DNA of 64,000 bases from the NCBI RefSeq assembly GCF_005886345.1, contig NZ_PNEC01000042.1, positions 1 through 64,000 of the forward strand. The letters run 5' to 3'. Made by a program: the position numbers and the translations under genes. Each line of letters starts with the position of its first letter. Positions within the stretch are counted from its first letter, which is position 1. This DNA comes from Pseudoalteromonas phenolica (GTDB lineage Bacteria > Pseudomonadota > Gammaproteobacteria > Enterobacterales > Alteromonadaceae). Below the pieces are notes generated by a model that saw only the letters and a list, made by a program, of their open reading frames with translations, did not search any database and was not told the origin of the DNA. Below are positions 46,151 through 55,291 of the stretch, one piece after another.

Positions 46151-46837
46151 TTGAAACTCAGCAAACGCTTAAAATTAATCGAGTCTATGGTGCCTCCTCA
46201 ATATGATCATATTTGGGACTGCTGCTGTGATCATGGTTATTTAGGCGCTGCACTTTTAGATAAGCAAAACGATGAAACCGTACATTTTGTCGATATTGTA
46301 CCTGAGCTGATGTTAAGCCTCGAAAGTAAGCTGCAAGCGTTTTATATTGAGCATAACTGGCAAGTTCACTGTTTAGATGTGTCTCATCTGCCTTTGAAAA
46401 ATCATGAAGGCAGACATTTAGTCATTATTGCTGGCGTGGGTGGCGATTTAACCGCGCAATTTATATCAAGCATTAGTTCGCAACATCCAAACTTAGACAT
46501 TGATTACTTAGTTTGCCCCGTGCATCATTTATTCACGCTAAGAGCCAAGCTTAATGACCTGAAATTAGGTCTAGTGCAAGAGGCTTTAGTTGAAGATAAC
46601 AAACGTTATTATGAAGTCATGTTGCTTACATCTAAGCAAAATCAACAGCCCGTCTCAGCGGTCGGTGAGCAGATTTGGCAAGCTGACAATGATGTACAAC
46701 TCGACGCAGCCGAACGATATTTAAAACAAACACTCAACCACTACCAACGCATTGCTAAAGGCAAACGTAACGATGTGGCACATATTATTTCTGCTTATGA
46801 GCAAGTAATTCCAAAGTTAAAGCTTAAGACTTCTTAA
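46151..46837 (+). CDS. trmK: tRNA (adenine22-N1)-methyltransferase, TrmK family
   Basis: 228 residues. N-terminal Rossmann methyltransferase: LSKRLKLIESMVPPQYDHIW, motif I DCCCDHGYLGAALL, then VHFVDIVPELML and VIIAGVGGDLTAQF; C-terminal half helical, ending in a coiled coil. This is the COG2384 group that methylates N1 of A22 in tRNA in Bacillus; the gamma-proteobacterial branch has not been assigned by me beyond family level. Confidence 0.82.
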   Translation: MKLSKRLKLIESMVPPQYDHIWDCCCDHGYLGAALLDKQNDETVHFVDIVPELMLSLESKLQAFYIEHNWQVHCLDVSHLPLKNHEGRHLVIIAGVGGDLTAQFISSISSQHPNLDIDYLVCPVHHLFTLRAKLNDLKLGLVQEALVEDNKRYYEVMLLTSKQNQQPVSAVGEQIWQADNDVQLDAAERYLKQTLNHYQRIAKGKRNDVAHIISAYEQVIPKLKLKTS

Positions 46838-47145
46838 AGGACATAAAGCTAATTTACTGCCGTTAATATTTTCAAAATGCTTAAGTCAAAATTGAAAACA
46901 AACTAGCTCACTAAATGTGAGTTCGATTTTATATCGTGCAGCTTTATAGTGAACATCGAATCATCTCAACTTTGTTCAGAAGTTCATTTAGTTGCTTATA
47001 GACCATGAAACAAGTTTAAGATAGTTCATAGGTTAATAATCTGATGTATAACAATATTGAAGGCGTAATTTAATATCTTGCTTTGCAAGGTATTAAAAAT
47101 GCGTCATAGTATTTAACGCCTCAAAACAACAATGATATCAGCATG
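46838..47145. other. Intergenic, no gene seen
   Basis: About 308 bp, AT-rich, between trmK and the cupin gene. No strong hairpin with T-tract and no open frame recognised; the right side presumably carries the cupin promoter. Confidence 0.35.
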
Positions 47146-47499
47146 ATGAAATACACACTTCTAGCCGCGCTATTAATAATTAGCACATCGTGCTTTGCGA
47201 CCACCAAAGCGAGAAAAGAAATATTACTCAACAACACAGACGTTGAAGTGATCAGAGCCACTTACCCTGCAGGAAGTGAATCAGGCGTACATACTCATGT
47301 TTATGCAAACCGCGTTGTGTATTTTGTCAAAGGTGGCGTACTTGCCATCACGCCTGAAGATACCCGTAAGCCTGACCGTATTATTACTGTAAAAGATGGC
47401 CAAACTCTGTATATGCCTGGCGGCACACACAATGTTAAAAACATCGGCGACACTGAAGTCATCATCGTTGAAACTGAAATCAAAAACAGCAAACTGTAA
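47146..47499 (+). CDS. Periplasmic cupin-domain protein
   Basis: 117 residues with signal peptide (MKYTLLAALLIISTSCFA). Single cupin: RATYPAGSESGVHTHVYANRVVYFVKGG with metal-type His pair (HTH) and, in motif 2, GGTHNVKNIGDTE. Too small to assign an activity; such secreted cupins may bind or modify small ligands. It is followed at 26 bp by a lipoprotein gene on the same strand. Confidence 0.85.
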   Translation: MKYTLLAALLIISTSCFATTKARKEILLNNTDVEVIRATYPAGSESGVHTHVYANRVVYFVKGGVLAITPEDTRKPDRIITVKDGQTLYMPGGTHNVKNIGDTEVIIVETEIKNSKL

Positions 47500-47524
47500 T
47501 TTTAATTTTGTAAAAATCAAAGCT

Positions 47525-47971
47525 ATGACTCTTTCAAGACTAAAATCTTTTCTTATACTAGCTTTAACTCTTTCAAGACTAAAATCTTTTCTTATACTAG
47601 CTTTAGGCCTAACAACTTCTCATTTGTTAGGCTGTGAAGCTACAAGCAAAGTGCATGTCATTGCACCTCAGTGTTCGCCAGGTGAACTCTCAAACATTTA
47701 CTCAGCCCTAGCAGAGATTAAACAGATAAGTGTCATAAAGTCAGACGCTGAACTGCCAAATGGCATGCTTCATAATTCGATTCTGATCCCTAATCTAGTT
47801 CGAGACTTCACATTAATTGAAGATTTAGCCAATACGTTAACTACCCATGGATTTAATACACAAATCAACTACATCAACAAATTTAACCATCACTATAAAG
47901 ATAAACACATTGGTGTGTATATTACCCATTGTAATCTTGTCGGCAGCACTTCAAAAAAACTCTCAAATTAA
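47525..47971 (+). CDS. Lipoprotein with a duplicated signal-peptide segment
   Basis: 148 residues from ATG 47525. The N terminus is M followed by two identical copies of TLSRLKSFLILAL, then GLTTSHLLGC with lipobox LLGC. The DNA beneath is a perfect 39-bp tandem duplication. Mature part has no family I recognise (CEATSKVHVIAPQCSPGEL, then FTLIEDLANTLTTHGFNT). Without the second copy the signal peptide would have normal length; with it, the h-region is doubled with charged residues in the middle. Poor ribosome binding site. Confidence 0.7.
   Translation: MTLSRLKSFLILALTLSRLKSFLILALGLTTSHLLGCEATSKVHVIAPQCSPGELSNIYSALAEIKQISVIKSDAELPNGMLHNSILIPNLVRDFTLIEDLANTLTTHGFNTQINYINKFNHHYKDKHIGVYITHCNLVGSTSKKLSN
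47528..47605 (+). repeat. Perfect 39-bp tandem duplication in the lipoprotein gene
   Basis: Two adjacent identical copies (47528-47566 and 47567-47605), unit beginning ACTCTTTCAAGACTAAAATC. Length is a multiple of three so the frame is kept. Identity suggests a very recent slippage or unequal event. Confidence 0.95.
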
Positions 47972-48273
47972 TTCGCAAATTATATGACTTAAAAATCCGT
48001 TTATAGGTGAAAATCATGAAGTGTCTCGTAAAGAAACTTATATGTTGAGATACAAATGGTGCAAACGCGTTTAAAAATCTAATAGCCCGAGCAATGCAAT
48101 TACATCGAGCATACTCTGGCTTTGCCATTTTTCACAGTCACATAACGAGTTTCTGTCATGAGGTAAAACCTAAGTTAAGCCTCGACTATAAATTTCGATT
48201 TCAAATGGCTTTTCTCACTGTATACTGCCCGCCTAAGACTAACAATTTAATAGATCAGTTCAGGTATTTTACT
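47972..48273. other. Intergenic, no gene seen
   Basis: About 300 bp between the lipoprotein gene and the next conserved gene. The frame to the right is open back to 48094, but those codons show no family signal and have no ribosome binding site. Confidence 0.35.
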
Positions 48274-48618
48274 ATGCGTAAGTCCGACAAAAAGATTGAT
48301 AATCAACTTAGAGAGTCGCTTACTCAAGTATGTGATGCAGCCCTCAAAGATATCGAAGGTTTCCAATGGCTTACTCACCAAGCTAACTATTCTGATTTCC
48401 CAAATAGCCTCAAGATCATTTGTGTGTTTGATACAAAAGAGCAAATGAATGATTATTTAAACTCGTCACAGAATGCATACTTACTTGATCTTATTAGTAA
48501 AGAGTTAAATACGATGAGAATAAAAATTAAGTCGGTGGCTAAAGTAGTCAGTTACGACTCTGAAGAAAGCTGCTTAGCTGAGCACAATGGTAATTGGTCA
48601 AGGCGTTTCGGAACTTAA
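48274..48618 (+). CDS. Conserved hypothetical protein (MRKSDKKIDN family)
   Basis: 114 residues from ATG 48274 (MRKSDKKIDNQLRESLTQVC). I recall close relatives across Shewanella and Alteromonadales, sometimes labelled Fis-family regulators, but no Fis helix-turn-helix can be seen here. It contains FQWLTHQANYSDFPNSLKI and a Gly/Arg tail. Function unknown. Cytoplasmic, no membrane segment. Confidence 0.75.
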   Translation: MRKSDKKIDNQLRESLTQVCDAALKDIEGFQWLTHQANYSDFPNSLKIICVFDTKEQMNDYLNSSQNAYLLDLISKELNTMRIKIKSVAKVVSYDSEESCLAEHNGNWSRRFGT

Positions 48619-48691
48619 AGTTATATTATAATTTGAGGTTTTATTCAGTCTCAAACAAAGCAAAAGATTCAATAGTAAGGAGAGTTATCAT

Positions 48692-49300
48692 ATGCTTGAA
48701 CAAACCATGTCTTTAATGGGTTTAATCGCATCAATTTGGCTGGTACTAGGTGTTTATTTGGCTGCAAAGCTTTACCCAAACTACAATCATAGCGAGCAGT
48801 TTTGTAGCGAATTAGGTGCCGTTGGTAGCCCAACACAAAGATTTTCTCCGCTTATCAATAACTACCCGCTCGGTGTGCTGTTTTGCCTCTTTGGTGTGTA
48901 TGTATTTAACTTAGAACCTAATATATGGCTTCAGCTTACTGGAATATGTATTGTCGTGCACGGCCTAGGCACTTGGGTTGCTGGCTTTTTCCCTATGGAT
49001 GCAGATCCTTATACCAAAGCGCCGAGTCGTGACTGTAACATCCATTCGTGGGCGGGCTTATTTATGTTGCTTTCACTGTTGCTAGCCCCCATATTCATGC
49101 TAATCGCGCCGCTATCTGCCATTAACAGTTTCGCGTTTAAAGCTTTTTCAATCATGAGCCTTATCGGTACTATTTATACCCTTATATTGATGAAAAAGGC
49201 CTATGTTCAGAAACAAAAAGTCGGGCTATATCAGCGTATTTCTTATGGCACGCAGTTAATTTGGTTGAGCCTGTTCTCTCTTGTCATCTCTTTCAATTAA
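48692..49300 (+). CDS. DUF998 membrane protein
   Basis: 202 residues with about six hydrophobic segments. The family pattern is seen as SEQFCSELGAVGSPTQRF near the first loop, GTWVAGFFPMDADPYT and NIHSWAGLFMLL. AAGGAGAG lies ahead of the ATG. Function unknown. First of three closely spaced plus-strand genes (with the 69-residue gene and the HAD gene). Confidence 0.88.
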   Translation: MLEQTMSLMGLIASIWLVLGVYLAAKLYPNYNHSEQFCSELGAVGSPTQRFSPLINNYPLGVLFCLFGVYVFNLEPNIWLQLTGICIVVHGLGTWVAGFFPMDADPYTKAPSRDCNIHSWAGLFMLLSLLLAPIFMLIAPLSAINSFAFKAFSIMSLIGTIYTLILMKKAYVQKQKVGLYQRISYGTQLIWLSLFSLVISFN

Positions 49301-49309
49301 TAATCTTAG

Positions 49310-49519
49310 ATGAATAAAACATTTGAAATTAGCCGCATACATACACCATTAGGTATTTTTAGAGTGTCAGGAGGAGTTTCTGAACAAAACGATTTGACAA
49401 TATCGCAGCTAAAGATCATGGGTACTGATGGCTGGTTATTTCTAGATATTCAATCAACCAAGGTCACCAACCTAATAAAGCAACTAGAGCCGCACTTGCT
49501 GGCTCATTTAAAGGGTTAA
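49310..49519 (+). CDS. Small conserved-looking hypothetical protein
   Basis: 69 residues (MNKTFEISRIHTPLGIFRVSG...), no signal peptide or membrane segment, ends 6 bp before the HAD gene and starts 9 bp after DUF998. The spacing supports a real gene in this operon. No family recognised. Confidence 0.6.
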   Translation: MNKTFEISRIHTPLGIFRVSGGVSEQNDLTISQLKIMGTDGWLFLDIQSTKVTNLIKQLEPHLLAHLKG

Positions 49520-49525
49520 GCCCTT

Positions 49526-50140
49526 ATGACTGACAAGTTGAGTAATAAAAACTTAGCCCTTTTTGATTTTGATGGCACCTTAACCGATGCCGATATGTTC
49601 ACTAAATTCTTAAAGTTTTCAGCGACAAAAAAGCGCGCTTGGCTTATAAAACTGACACTACTCCCCTTATATGGCTTTTACAAGTTAGGCCTTTTCCCTG
49701 CTCCAACTTTGCGAAAGTTAGCAAGCTTTGTCGCTTATAAAAACAAACCCATTAGTTTCTTGCGCCCTCTTGGAGAAGAATACGCGCTTACGGTGATCCC
49801 CAAACATCTTCGCACACAAGCCATTGAGCGTTTGCAATGGCACTTACAAGAAGGTGATACCGTTGTTGTGGTGTCAGCCTCTATAAACCTGTACTTAGAG
49901 CCTTGGTGTCATTCGCTTGGCATTGGACTAATTTGTAGTGAACTTGCGACTCAGAATGATAAATTTACAGGGCTGTATATAAACGGAGACGTTAGCAATC
50001 ACACTAAGGCTGATAGGGTAAAATCAATGTTTAACTTAAAGGAATTTAAACGTATTTACACCTATGGCGACACCCCAGAAGACCATGCACTTTTATCTCT
50101 CGCCGACGAACAATATATGAATTGGGTAAGGTTAAAATAG
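49526..50140 (+). CDS. HAD-IB family phosphatase
   Basis: 204 residues. HAD motif I FDFDGTLTDAD (nucleophile and acid Asp), motif II VVVVSASINLYL, Lys of motif III in NHTKADRV and motif IV YTYGDTPEDHALL. The helical cap between motifs I and II is of the SerB-like IB type. Probably a phosphoserine- or phospholipid-type phosphatase; related proteins include the PgpC-like group, but the substrate is not determinable here. Confidence 0.88.
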   Translation: MTDKLSNKNLALFDFDGTLTDADMFTKFLKFSATKKRAWLIKLTLLPLYGFYKLGLFPAPTLRKLASFVAYKNKPISFLRPLGEEYALTVIPKHLRTQAIERLQWHLQEGDTVVVVSASINLYLEPWCHSLGIGLICSELATQNDKFTGLYINGDVSNHTKADRVKSMFNLKEFKRIYTYGDTPEDHALLSLADEQYMNWVRLK

Positions 50141-50378
50141 CCCGCTCAAGCCTTAACACTTTTTTATTAACACCAAACATCAATCTAATCAATATTTACT
50201 TTTATTTACATTAACTGAATAGTAAAAACTGATGATTTATCAGATTTTTGCATATAAAGATCGAAAATGTAATAACTCATTAATAAAAATAAATCTCATT
50301 ATTGCACCCTTTTAGGGTAAACTCCGCAGCTTCAGTTATTTCATTAACAATATACATACAAAATGTGAGGTCATTGTT

Positions 50379-52010
50379 TTGAACATCAACCGCCTACTTG
50401 GCAAAATTAAAGTTGCCAATAAGCTGCGAATCTCTATTGCAATCTCTATCGCAATTATAGTCGGAGTCCAATTTTCCGCTGCAAACAAATTAAAAGACAC
50501 AATGACAGCTGAAAGACAAACAAAGGCGATTAGCCTTGTGGAATCTGTAAGCTCTCAACTCAATGCCATTGCGAAATCAGCAGCGCTGACCACTGAGCAA
50601 AAGCAGGCACAAGCAAAGAATTTGATCAATAACACTCGATTTGGTGAGTCTGGTTATTTTTTCGTTTTCAACATCAAAGGGGATATGGTTGCCCACCCTA
50701 TTAAACCTGCATTAAATGACAACTCTATGACCCAGCATACAAAACCATTTATTCGACATGCTTTCATGCAATTTGTTGATACCGCTGAGCAATATGGAGA
50801 AGGTTTTGTAAACTATCTATGGCCAAAACCTGGTTCAACCGAGCAAGAAGAAAAGGTTTCATATGTTAAGAAACAACCACACTGGAACTGGGTGGTAGGC
50901 ACAGGTATTTACCTTGCTGATATTCAGGAGAATTACTACCAAACCCTGCGAACTATTCTTATTGAAATGGCAATATATATCACGTTATTACTCATTGTCT
51001 CTCAATACGTAGCTCGAAATATTACAAGGCCCCTTAACAAATTAACTCGTACCATGTCACAAGTTGCGAATGAAAAAGACCTAACGATTCAGCTAAAGCA
51101 TCAAGGTAATGATGAATTATCTGAAATGGGTAGAGCTTTTAATGAGAGTAATGCTCAGTTTAGACATGTTCTAGACAACATTAATGAGAATACCTTATCA
51201 CTTGCTTCACAAGCGGAAGAACTATCAGTTGTAACTCAACAAATTAAAACAGGGATAATAGAGCAGCATACTCAAACCACTTCAGTACAAGAAAAAGTAG
51301 CAGACTTAGAAGAGTCCGCACAAGAAGTCTTTAATAAAACGCAACATGCACTTGAAAATGTAGAACATGCAGCTCAACTAACCGAGCATGGTTTACAGCA
51401 CATCAATGACAACGCTATCACCATTGAGAATGTCTCCTTCAGAGTTAACAACGCAGCTGAAACGGTCAAAGACTTACAATACAGTTCAAATAAGATTACT
51501 GAAGTACTAGATGTGATTCAAAAAGTAGCAGAGCAAACTAATCTGCTTGCTCTGAATGCCGCTATTGAAGCAGCTAGAGCTGGAGAGCAAGGACGAGGTT
51601 TCGCAGTCGTAGCTGACGAAGTTAGAACATTGGCTATGCGCACTCAGCAATCTACCGAAGATATTCAAACTATCATAAATCAATTGCACTCAGGCGTAAG
51701 TGCCACTGTTACAGAAATGGATCTATGTCGACAATCTGCGCAAGAAGGTTTAGTAATAAGTCAGAAATGTGATGAGACGCTTAAAAAAATTGATGCTGCT
51801 GTTAAAGTAATCGAGCAAGCCAACAGCGACATTGCTACAGCAACACATATGAAGACCCAAAACATCTCAATTATTTCAGATAAGATGCTCGGTATATCAG
51901 CCGTTTCGCAACAAACTGAGGAAGGTGCGGAGCACACACACGCAGCCAGCCAGCAGCTCAGCGTAATGTCGCAGGAGTTAAGTGATTTGGTGCGAGAGTT
52001 TAAGGTTTAG
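50379..52010 (+). CDS. Methyl-accepting chemotaxis protein with single Cache sensor
   Basis: 543 residues. The only in-frame start near the first domain is a TTG at 50379, placed 8 nt after GTGAGG. Membrane segment 18-36; periplasmic Cache domain about 40-185 ([24 protein letters not shown], then [14 protein letters not shown]); second membrane segment about 190-210; HAMP about 212-265; signalling domain with the conserved tip [18 protein letters not shown], then [18 protein letters not shown]. No C-terminal CheR-binding pentapeptide. Senses a small periplasmic ligand and drives CheA. Followed by a hairpin. Confidence 0.95.
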   Translation: MNINRLLGKIKVANKLRISIAISIAIIVGVQFSAANKLKDTMTAERQTKAISLVESVSSQLNAIAKSAALTTEQKQAQAKNLINNTRFGESGYFFVFNIKGDMVAHPIKPALNDNSMTQHTKPFIRHAFMQFVDTAEQYGEGFVNYLWPKPGSTEQEEKVSYVKKQPHWNWVVGTGIYLADIQENYYQTLRTILIEMAIYITLLLIVSQYVARNITRPLNKLTRTMSQVANEKDLTIQLKHQGNDELSEMGRAFNESNAQFRHVLDNINENTLSLASQAEELSVVTQQIKTGIIEQHTQTTSVQEKVADLEESAQEVFNKTQHALENVEHAAQLTEHGLQHINDNAITIENVSFRVNNAAETVKDLQYSSNKITEVLDVIQKVAEQTNLLALNAAIEAARAGEQGRGFAVVADEVRTLAMRTQQSTEDIQTIINQLHSGVSATVTEMDLCRQSAQEGLVISQKCDETLKKIDAAVKVIEQANSDIATATHMKTQNISIISDKMLGISAVSQQTEEGAEHTHAASQQLSVMSQELSDLVREFKV

Positions 52011-52338
52011 AAATTTGAAAGTCAGCTCGCGGCATGAGTGAAGCGCCGCAACTGACGGCAAAACAACCTTAACTTGAAACGTAGCGCAATTTTAGTCCTA
52101 CTCAATAGTCCCAGTATTTTTTATGTGCCAAAAGAGGAGCTTAATAAGTAACTCTTTTCTGCCCCAAAACGTGTTAAGTCGAGCGTCGCAAATGAGCGAA
52201 AAACGGACATTAAATATTTTCTTAGCTAGCAAATGGTTAGCTAATTTGATAAAAACGTAGCATCAGAAAAGTAAGCAGTTGCGCGGTAGAAGTATGCACG
52301 ATTTGCGCACTTTAAATTGTTATATGCAAAGGATGTTC
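52011..52338. other. Intergenic with hairpins; start of an accessory stretch
   Basis: About 330 bp. A hairpin GTCAG..GCGGC / GCCGC..CTGAC at 52021-52056 lies after the chemoreceptor. Further right are TTAGCTA / TAGCTAA arms (about 52223-52246) and a GCGCACTTTAAATTGTTATATGC segment at 52305-52327 that resembles the end of an integron cassette junction. No gene. Confidence 0.4.
52021..52056 (+). terminator. Hairpin after the chemoreceptor gene
   Basis: Outer stem GTCAG / CTGAC and inner stem GCGGC / GCCGC, 10 bp after the stop. No T-tract follows. Confidence 0.5.
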
Positions 52339-52689
52339 ATGTTCAAGCTGATAGTTTTAAGTTTTCTTCTAGTGGTTACAATTTTTACCACTGAGGCTAA
52401 GGGGAAATGTGATATTTCGGGTATTTGGAACCACTCATCTAAACCTGCAAAACTTTTTGTCAATTTGAGTAAAGGCGAGATTTCTGTTCTTTCTCATGAT
52501 AACAATGCTAAAGCAATTGGATTAGTTGTTTTAAAAAGTATTGTGTTAGATTCATCTTCGAATTCTTGGGATGCAAAAATGTATAGTGCAGCTGAAGATT
52601 CATTTGTTGATGTTCAAATAAAATCGAAAAGCTGTAATCAATTAAGTGTTAGCTTTAACAACGAAGAAGTTTTAGGGCTATTAAGGTAA
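52339..52689 (+). CDS. Small secreted hypothetical protein
   Basis: 116 residues from ATG 52339 (AAGGA 8 nt upstream), with a signal peptide MFKLIVLSFLLVVTIFTTEA. The mature part GKCDISGIWNHSSKPAKLFV looks like the first strands of a small lipocalin-like/DUF2147-type barrel, but the match is too loose to name. An open frame continues upstream to 52279 without support. AT-rich accessory gene. Confidence 0.6.
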   Translation: MFKLIVLSFLLVVTIFTTEAKGKCDISGIWNHSSKPAKLFVNLSKGEISVLSHDNNAKAIGLVVLKSIVLDSSSNSWDAKMYSAAEDSFVDVQIKSKSCNQLSVSFNNEEVLGLLR

Positions 52690-52793
52690 GTTTGCATTTA
52701 ACAAGCTGTTATCAGGTCGTTAGTTACCTCCAACCTAAAAACGGAAATTTAATGTTTAAAAACTTTTTACTAATCTCTTTTGTATTTTAGCTA

Positions 52794-53669
52794 ATGCTGA
52801 ACATGGCATATTCAAAGGACTTACAAGGTAGAAGTACACATCAAATACACTACGTGGAAATGGATGATAAGATAAACTTAGAAGTCATCGATTGGGGGGG
52901 AGAAAATAAAGCTTTGGTGTTTTTAGCAGGGCTTTCACTAAACGCTCATACTTTTGAGCATATTGCACATGAATTTACCGATTCATATAGAGTTTTAGGA
53001 ATAACTAGAGCGGGTCATGGGAATTCAGATACCAGAGAAAAGAATTTTTCATTTCAACGTTTGTCAAAAGACATAATAAATGTATTGGATAGTATGAATA
53101 TTAATAGTGCTATCTTCGTTGGACACTCCGTAGCTGGCGGTGAGCTTACTTACCTTGGTAAACATTTTCCTGAGCGAGTGAAAGGGTTAATCTATATCGA
53201 CGCGCTCCAAGCGCTAAAATATATGGACAGTCACTTAGCCGTTTGTCCTGACATTGCTTCTGCAAGCATAGAAATGTTTGAACATAGTGAACACTTTTAT
53301 CGTACACAACGAATCAAAAATGCTGACGGCAGTTTTATGCCGTTTGCAGATCTCAATGCTCTAGGTCAAATCGCAGTTGAGGAGCAAAAAGAAGGTCGCA
53401 ATTACTCTGGTATTTTGGCTCCTGCTTTAGCGATTAATCATATACCAGAGCAAACCGATAACTTTTTTTTAGGCGTACAGACTCCTAATCAGCAATGCAG
53501 AGAAGAGGTCAATAAGTTAACTTATCTAGGAATAGCGGATTTCATTAAGAATAAACCCAATGCAGATGTCGCCGCCATACAGGGTAGTCAGCACATGATT
53601 CATAAGGTTACACCAGAAAAATTAGTGGTAATTATGAAAAGTTGGCTCTCGCGAGTATTTGGCAACTAA
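52794..53669 (+). CDS. Alpha/beta hydrolase with amber-interrupted signal peptide
   Basis: 291 residues as translated. Oxyanion-side strand LVFLAGLSLNAHTFEHIA, catalytic elbow FVGHSVAGGELTYL (Ser in GHS-V-A-G) and late His in AAIQGSQHMIHKVTPEK. The same frame continues upstream as MFKNFLLISFVF, then TAG, then LMLNMAYSKD: ATG 52752, TAG 52788. Read through, this is a normal signal peptide with cleavage near NMA/YS. The amber codon would abolish export or expression unless suppressed or bypassed at ATG 52794. Followed directly by the attC-like structure. Confidence 0.82.
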   Translation: MLNMAYSKDLQGRSTHQIHYVEMDDKINLEVIDWGGENKALVFLAGLSLNAHTFEHIAHEFTDSYRVLGITRAGHGNSDTREKNFSFQRLSKDIINVLDSMNINSAIFVGHSVAGGELTYLGKHFPERVKGLIYIDALQALKYMDSHLAVCPDIASASIEMFEHSEHFYRTQRIKNADGSFMPFADLNALGQIAVEEQKEGRNYSGILAPALAINHIPEQTDNFFLGVQTPNQQCREEVNKLTYLGIADFIKNKPNADVAAIQGSQHMIHKVTPEKLVVIMKSWLSRVFGN

Positions 53670-53762
53670 CAAGTCTCTCAAAAGGACACAAAACGCTTGG
53701 CTTATGCTCCTTCCTCGCTAAATTTAGCCAAGTATTTATACGGTCATTAGCAAGGCGTTGCC
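53661..53762 (+). other. attC-like (integron cassette recombination) site
   Basis: Starts within the hydrolase end. Outer arms GGCAAC (53661) and GTTGCC (53757), central stem CTTGGCT (53696-53702) / AGCCAAG (53726-53732), 5' part TAACAAGTCTCTCAAAAGGAC similar to Vibrio-type repeats, and 3' part TTAGCAAGGCGTT. The terminal core reads GTTGCCA instead of GTTRRRY, so recombination competence is doubtful. No integrase in the window. Confidence 0.55.
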
Positions 53763-54400
53763 AAAGTCCGAAAGTGGCAAATTTGAGCCAGTCAGTATGA
53801 TATTTTATTACTCAAGATTTATTTGGATGTATGGATATCCAGATGTTCAGTATGAAACTTTATTTTTGGAGTAACAGAATCACCAACAAGAATTCAGCGC
53901 TTTCGGGAAACTTTGGTTTGATACTTTATTGCTTTCTTACAGCCCCTGTGGATGAACAATAAATTCTCATCCACAACAATAAAGTATCACCCTAAACAAT
54001 AAAGATTCATACTAACCAAGGTCGGCTAAGAGCGAGGACCGGACGTTGACATCACCTCATCACTCTCCAAAATCTGAGTCTTGGCTAATTTTTTGGAATA
54101 ATTTTAATGCACACATTTCCATGAAAAAGTGCCACTTTTGTTCATGAACAAGGTTCGATTATTTAGATATAAAAAGCAACTTGTTAATATTTAATGCTAA
54201 AAATTGCAAATTAAAATTACATAAAAGTCTTTTAATGGCTCGTTAATCTAAATCCAATTTTACATTGATAGGGCAAAAAACTACTGATAGTCTACTGAAA
54301 ATGAATAATTTATTAGCGTGCAAATATTAGGTTGTGGATAATTTTCATAAATCGAAATGCGCACTAATAAGCTGTTAGGCTTGATACACCTTAGATAGCT
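53763..54400. other. Long gene-free stretch upstream of the AraC gene
   Basis: About 640 bp with no gene. It contains the nested palindrome at 53919-53989, three CAATAAA boxes nearby, and a second imperfect inverted pair (TTATTAGCGTGCA with TGCGCACTAATAA at about 54312-54370) ending in GCTGTTAGGC, which matches the GTTRRRY core of cassette junctions. Confidence 0.5.
53919..53989. repeat. Nested perfect palindrome
   Basis: Outer arms TGATACTTTATTG (53919-53931) and CAATAAAGTATCA (53977-53989), perfect 13 bp; inner arms TGTGGATGA (53947-53955) and TCATCCACA (53967-53975), perfect 9 bp. Could fold as one long hairpin in single strand or RNA. Confidence 0.85.
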
Positions 54401-55207
54401 ATGGAAAAATTGATAAACACAGTTGAGAATATTATCTCTGGTAATAAAGAGCTTCCTTTTTCTATATATAGCTCAATAAAAGAGCAAAAGCTGCTAAATG
54501 TTCCTATTGTAAAACCCTTACTAATTGTGGTTCTCGAAGGAAAGAAATACCTTGGAAAAAACAACGATATAGTTTGTCATGCTGGCGACTTCATTTTTCT
54601 GTCTGATAGCCCTGCAATAGACATGAGAAACATTCCTAAAGAAAAGTCGTATTTTGCATTGTTAATAGAGTTTTCCCCCCAGGATTTTAGTGGTCTTAAT
54701 AATTCGACTTTTAACGGGAAATATTACTCAATTGGTAAAACGACATTGATGCTTGAGAAATGCTTACAGCAATTTGTTGAAAGCACATTGTGGGCTCCTA
54801 AAGAATTATGGTCTTCACGAAAAAGGGAAATTTTAGAATTACTGTGCCATATTGGGCATAAAGATATTTTATCAATGCTAGGTAGTCATAAAATTGGATA
54901 TAAACTTCATGAAATATTTTGTGGAAATAACTTCGAAGATATGACCGTAAATGATATTTGTAATCATCTGGCAATGAGTGAATCTACATTGCGTCGAAGG
55001 CTCAAGTCTGAAGGTACATCTATTCAAGAAGTTAAAGATCGGGCTAGATTAGGTCAGGGGTTACATTTGCTACAAACTTCGAAGTATTCGATAGGATTGA
55101 TTGCTGAAATGTGTGGATATCAATCTCAATCAAGATTTTCGGAACGTTTTAAAGCTAGATTTGGTTTAACACCTTCGGAACTTAAAAAAACAAAAATGAC
55201 CGGTTAA
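54401..55207 (+). CDS. AraC-family transcriptional regulator
   Basis: 268 residues. N-terminal ligand-binding cupin-like part (PLLIVVLEGKKYL, CHAGDFIFLSD) and C-terminal AraC domain from about 165: DMTVNDICNHLAMSESTLRRRL and SIGLIAEMCGYQSQSRFSERF, then GLTPSELKK. Effector unknown. It is 84 bp upstream of the PEBP gene, which it may control. AT-rich, accessory in character, and preceded by an integron-like core sequence. Confidence 0.9.
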   Translation: MEKLINTVENIISGNKELPFSIYSSIKEQKLLNVPIVKPLLIVVLEGKKYLGKNNDIVCHAGDFIFLSDSPAIDMRNIPKEKSYFALLIEFSPQDFSGLNNSTFNGKYYSIGKTTLMLEKCLQQFVESTLWAPKELWSSRKREILELLCHIGHKDILSMLGSHKIGYKLHEIFCGNNFEDMTVNDICNHLAMSESTLRRRLKSEGTSIQEVKDRARLGQGLHLLQTSKYSIGLIAEMCGYQSQSRFSERFKARFGLTPSELKKTKMTG

Positions 55208-55291
55208 GGCGAAATATTGGCGGTTTATGGACTAAAAAGGCAAGAGCGAGCAGATACAATATCTCTACATTAATTACTTGAGAAAATAGCT

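Noticed and set aside
47396-47524. Upstream extension of the lipoprotein with the duplicated signal
   Set aside because: It overlaps the cupin coding sequence and has no signal; the lipoprotein leader begins at 47525.
48274-48618. Fis-family regulator label
   Set aside because: No Fis-type helix-turn-helix is visible; kept as a conserved hypothetical.
53763-54400. Insertion sequence in the gene desert
   Set aside because: No transposase frame and no matching terminal repeats with target duplication could be seen.
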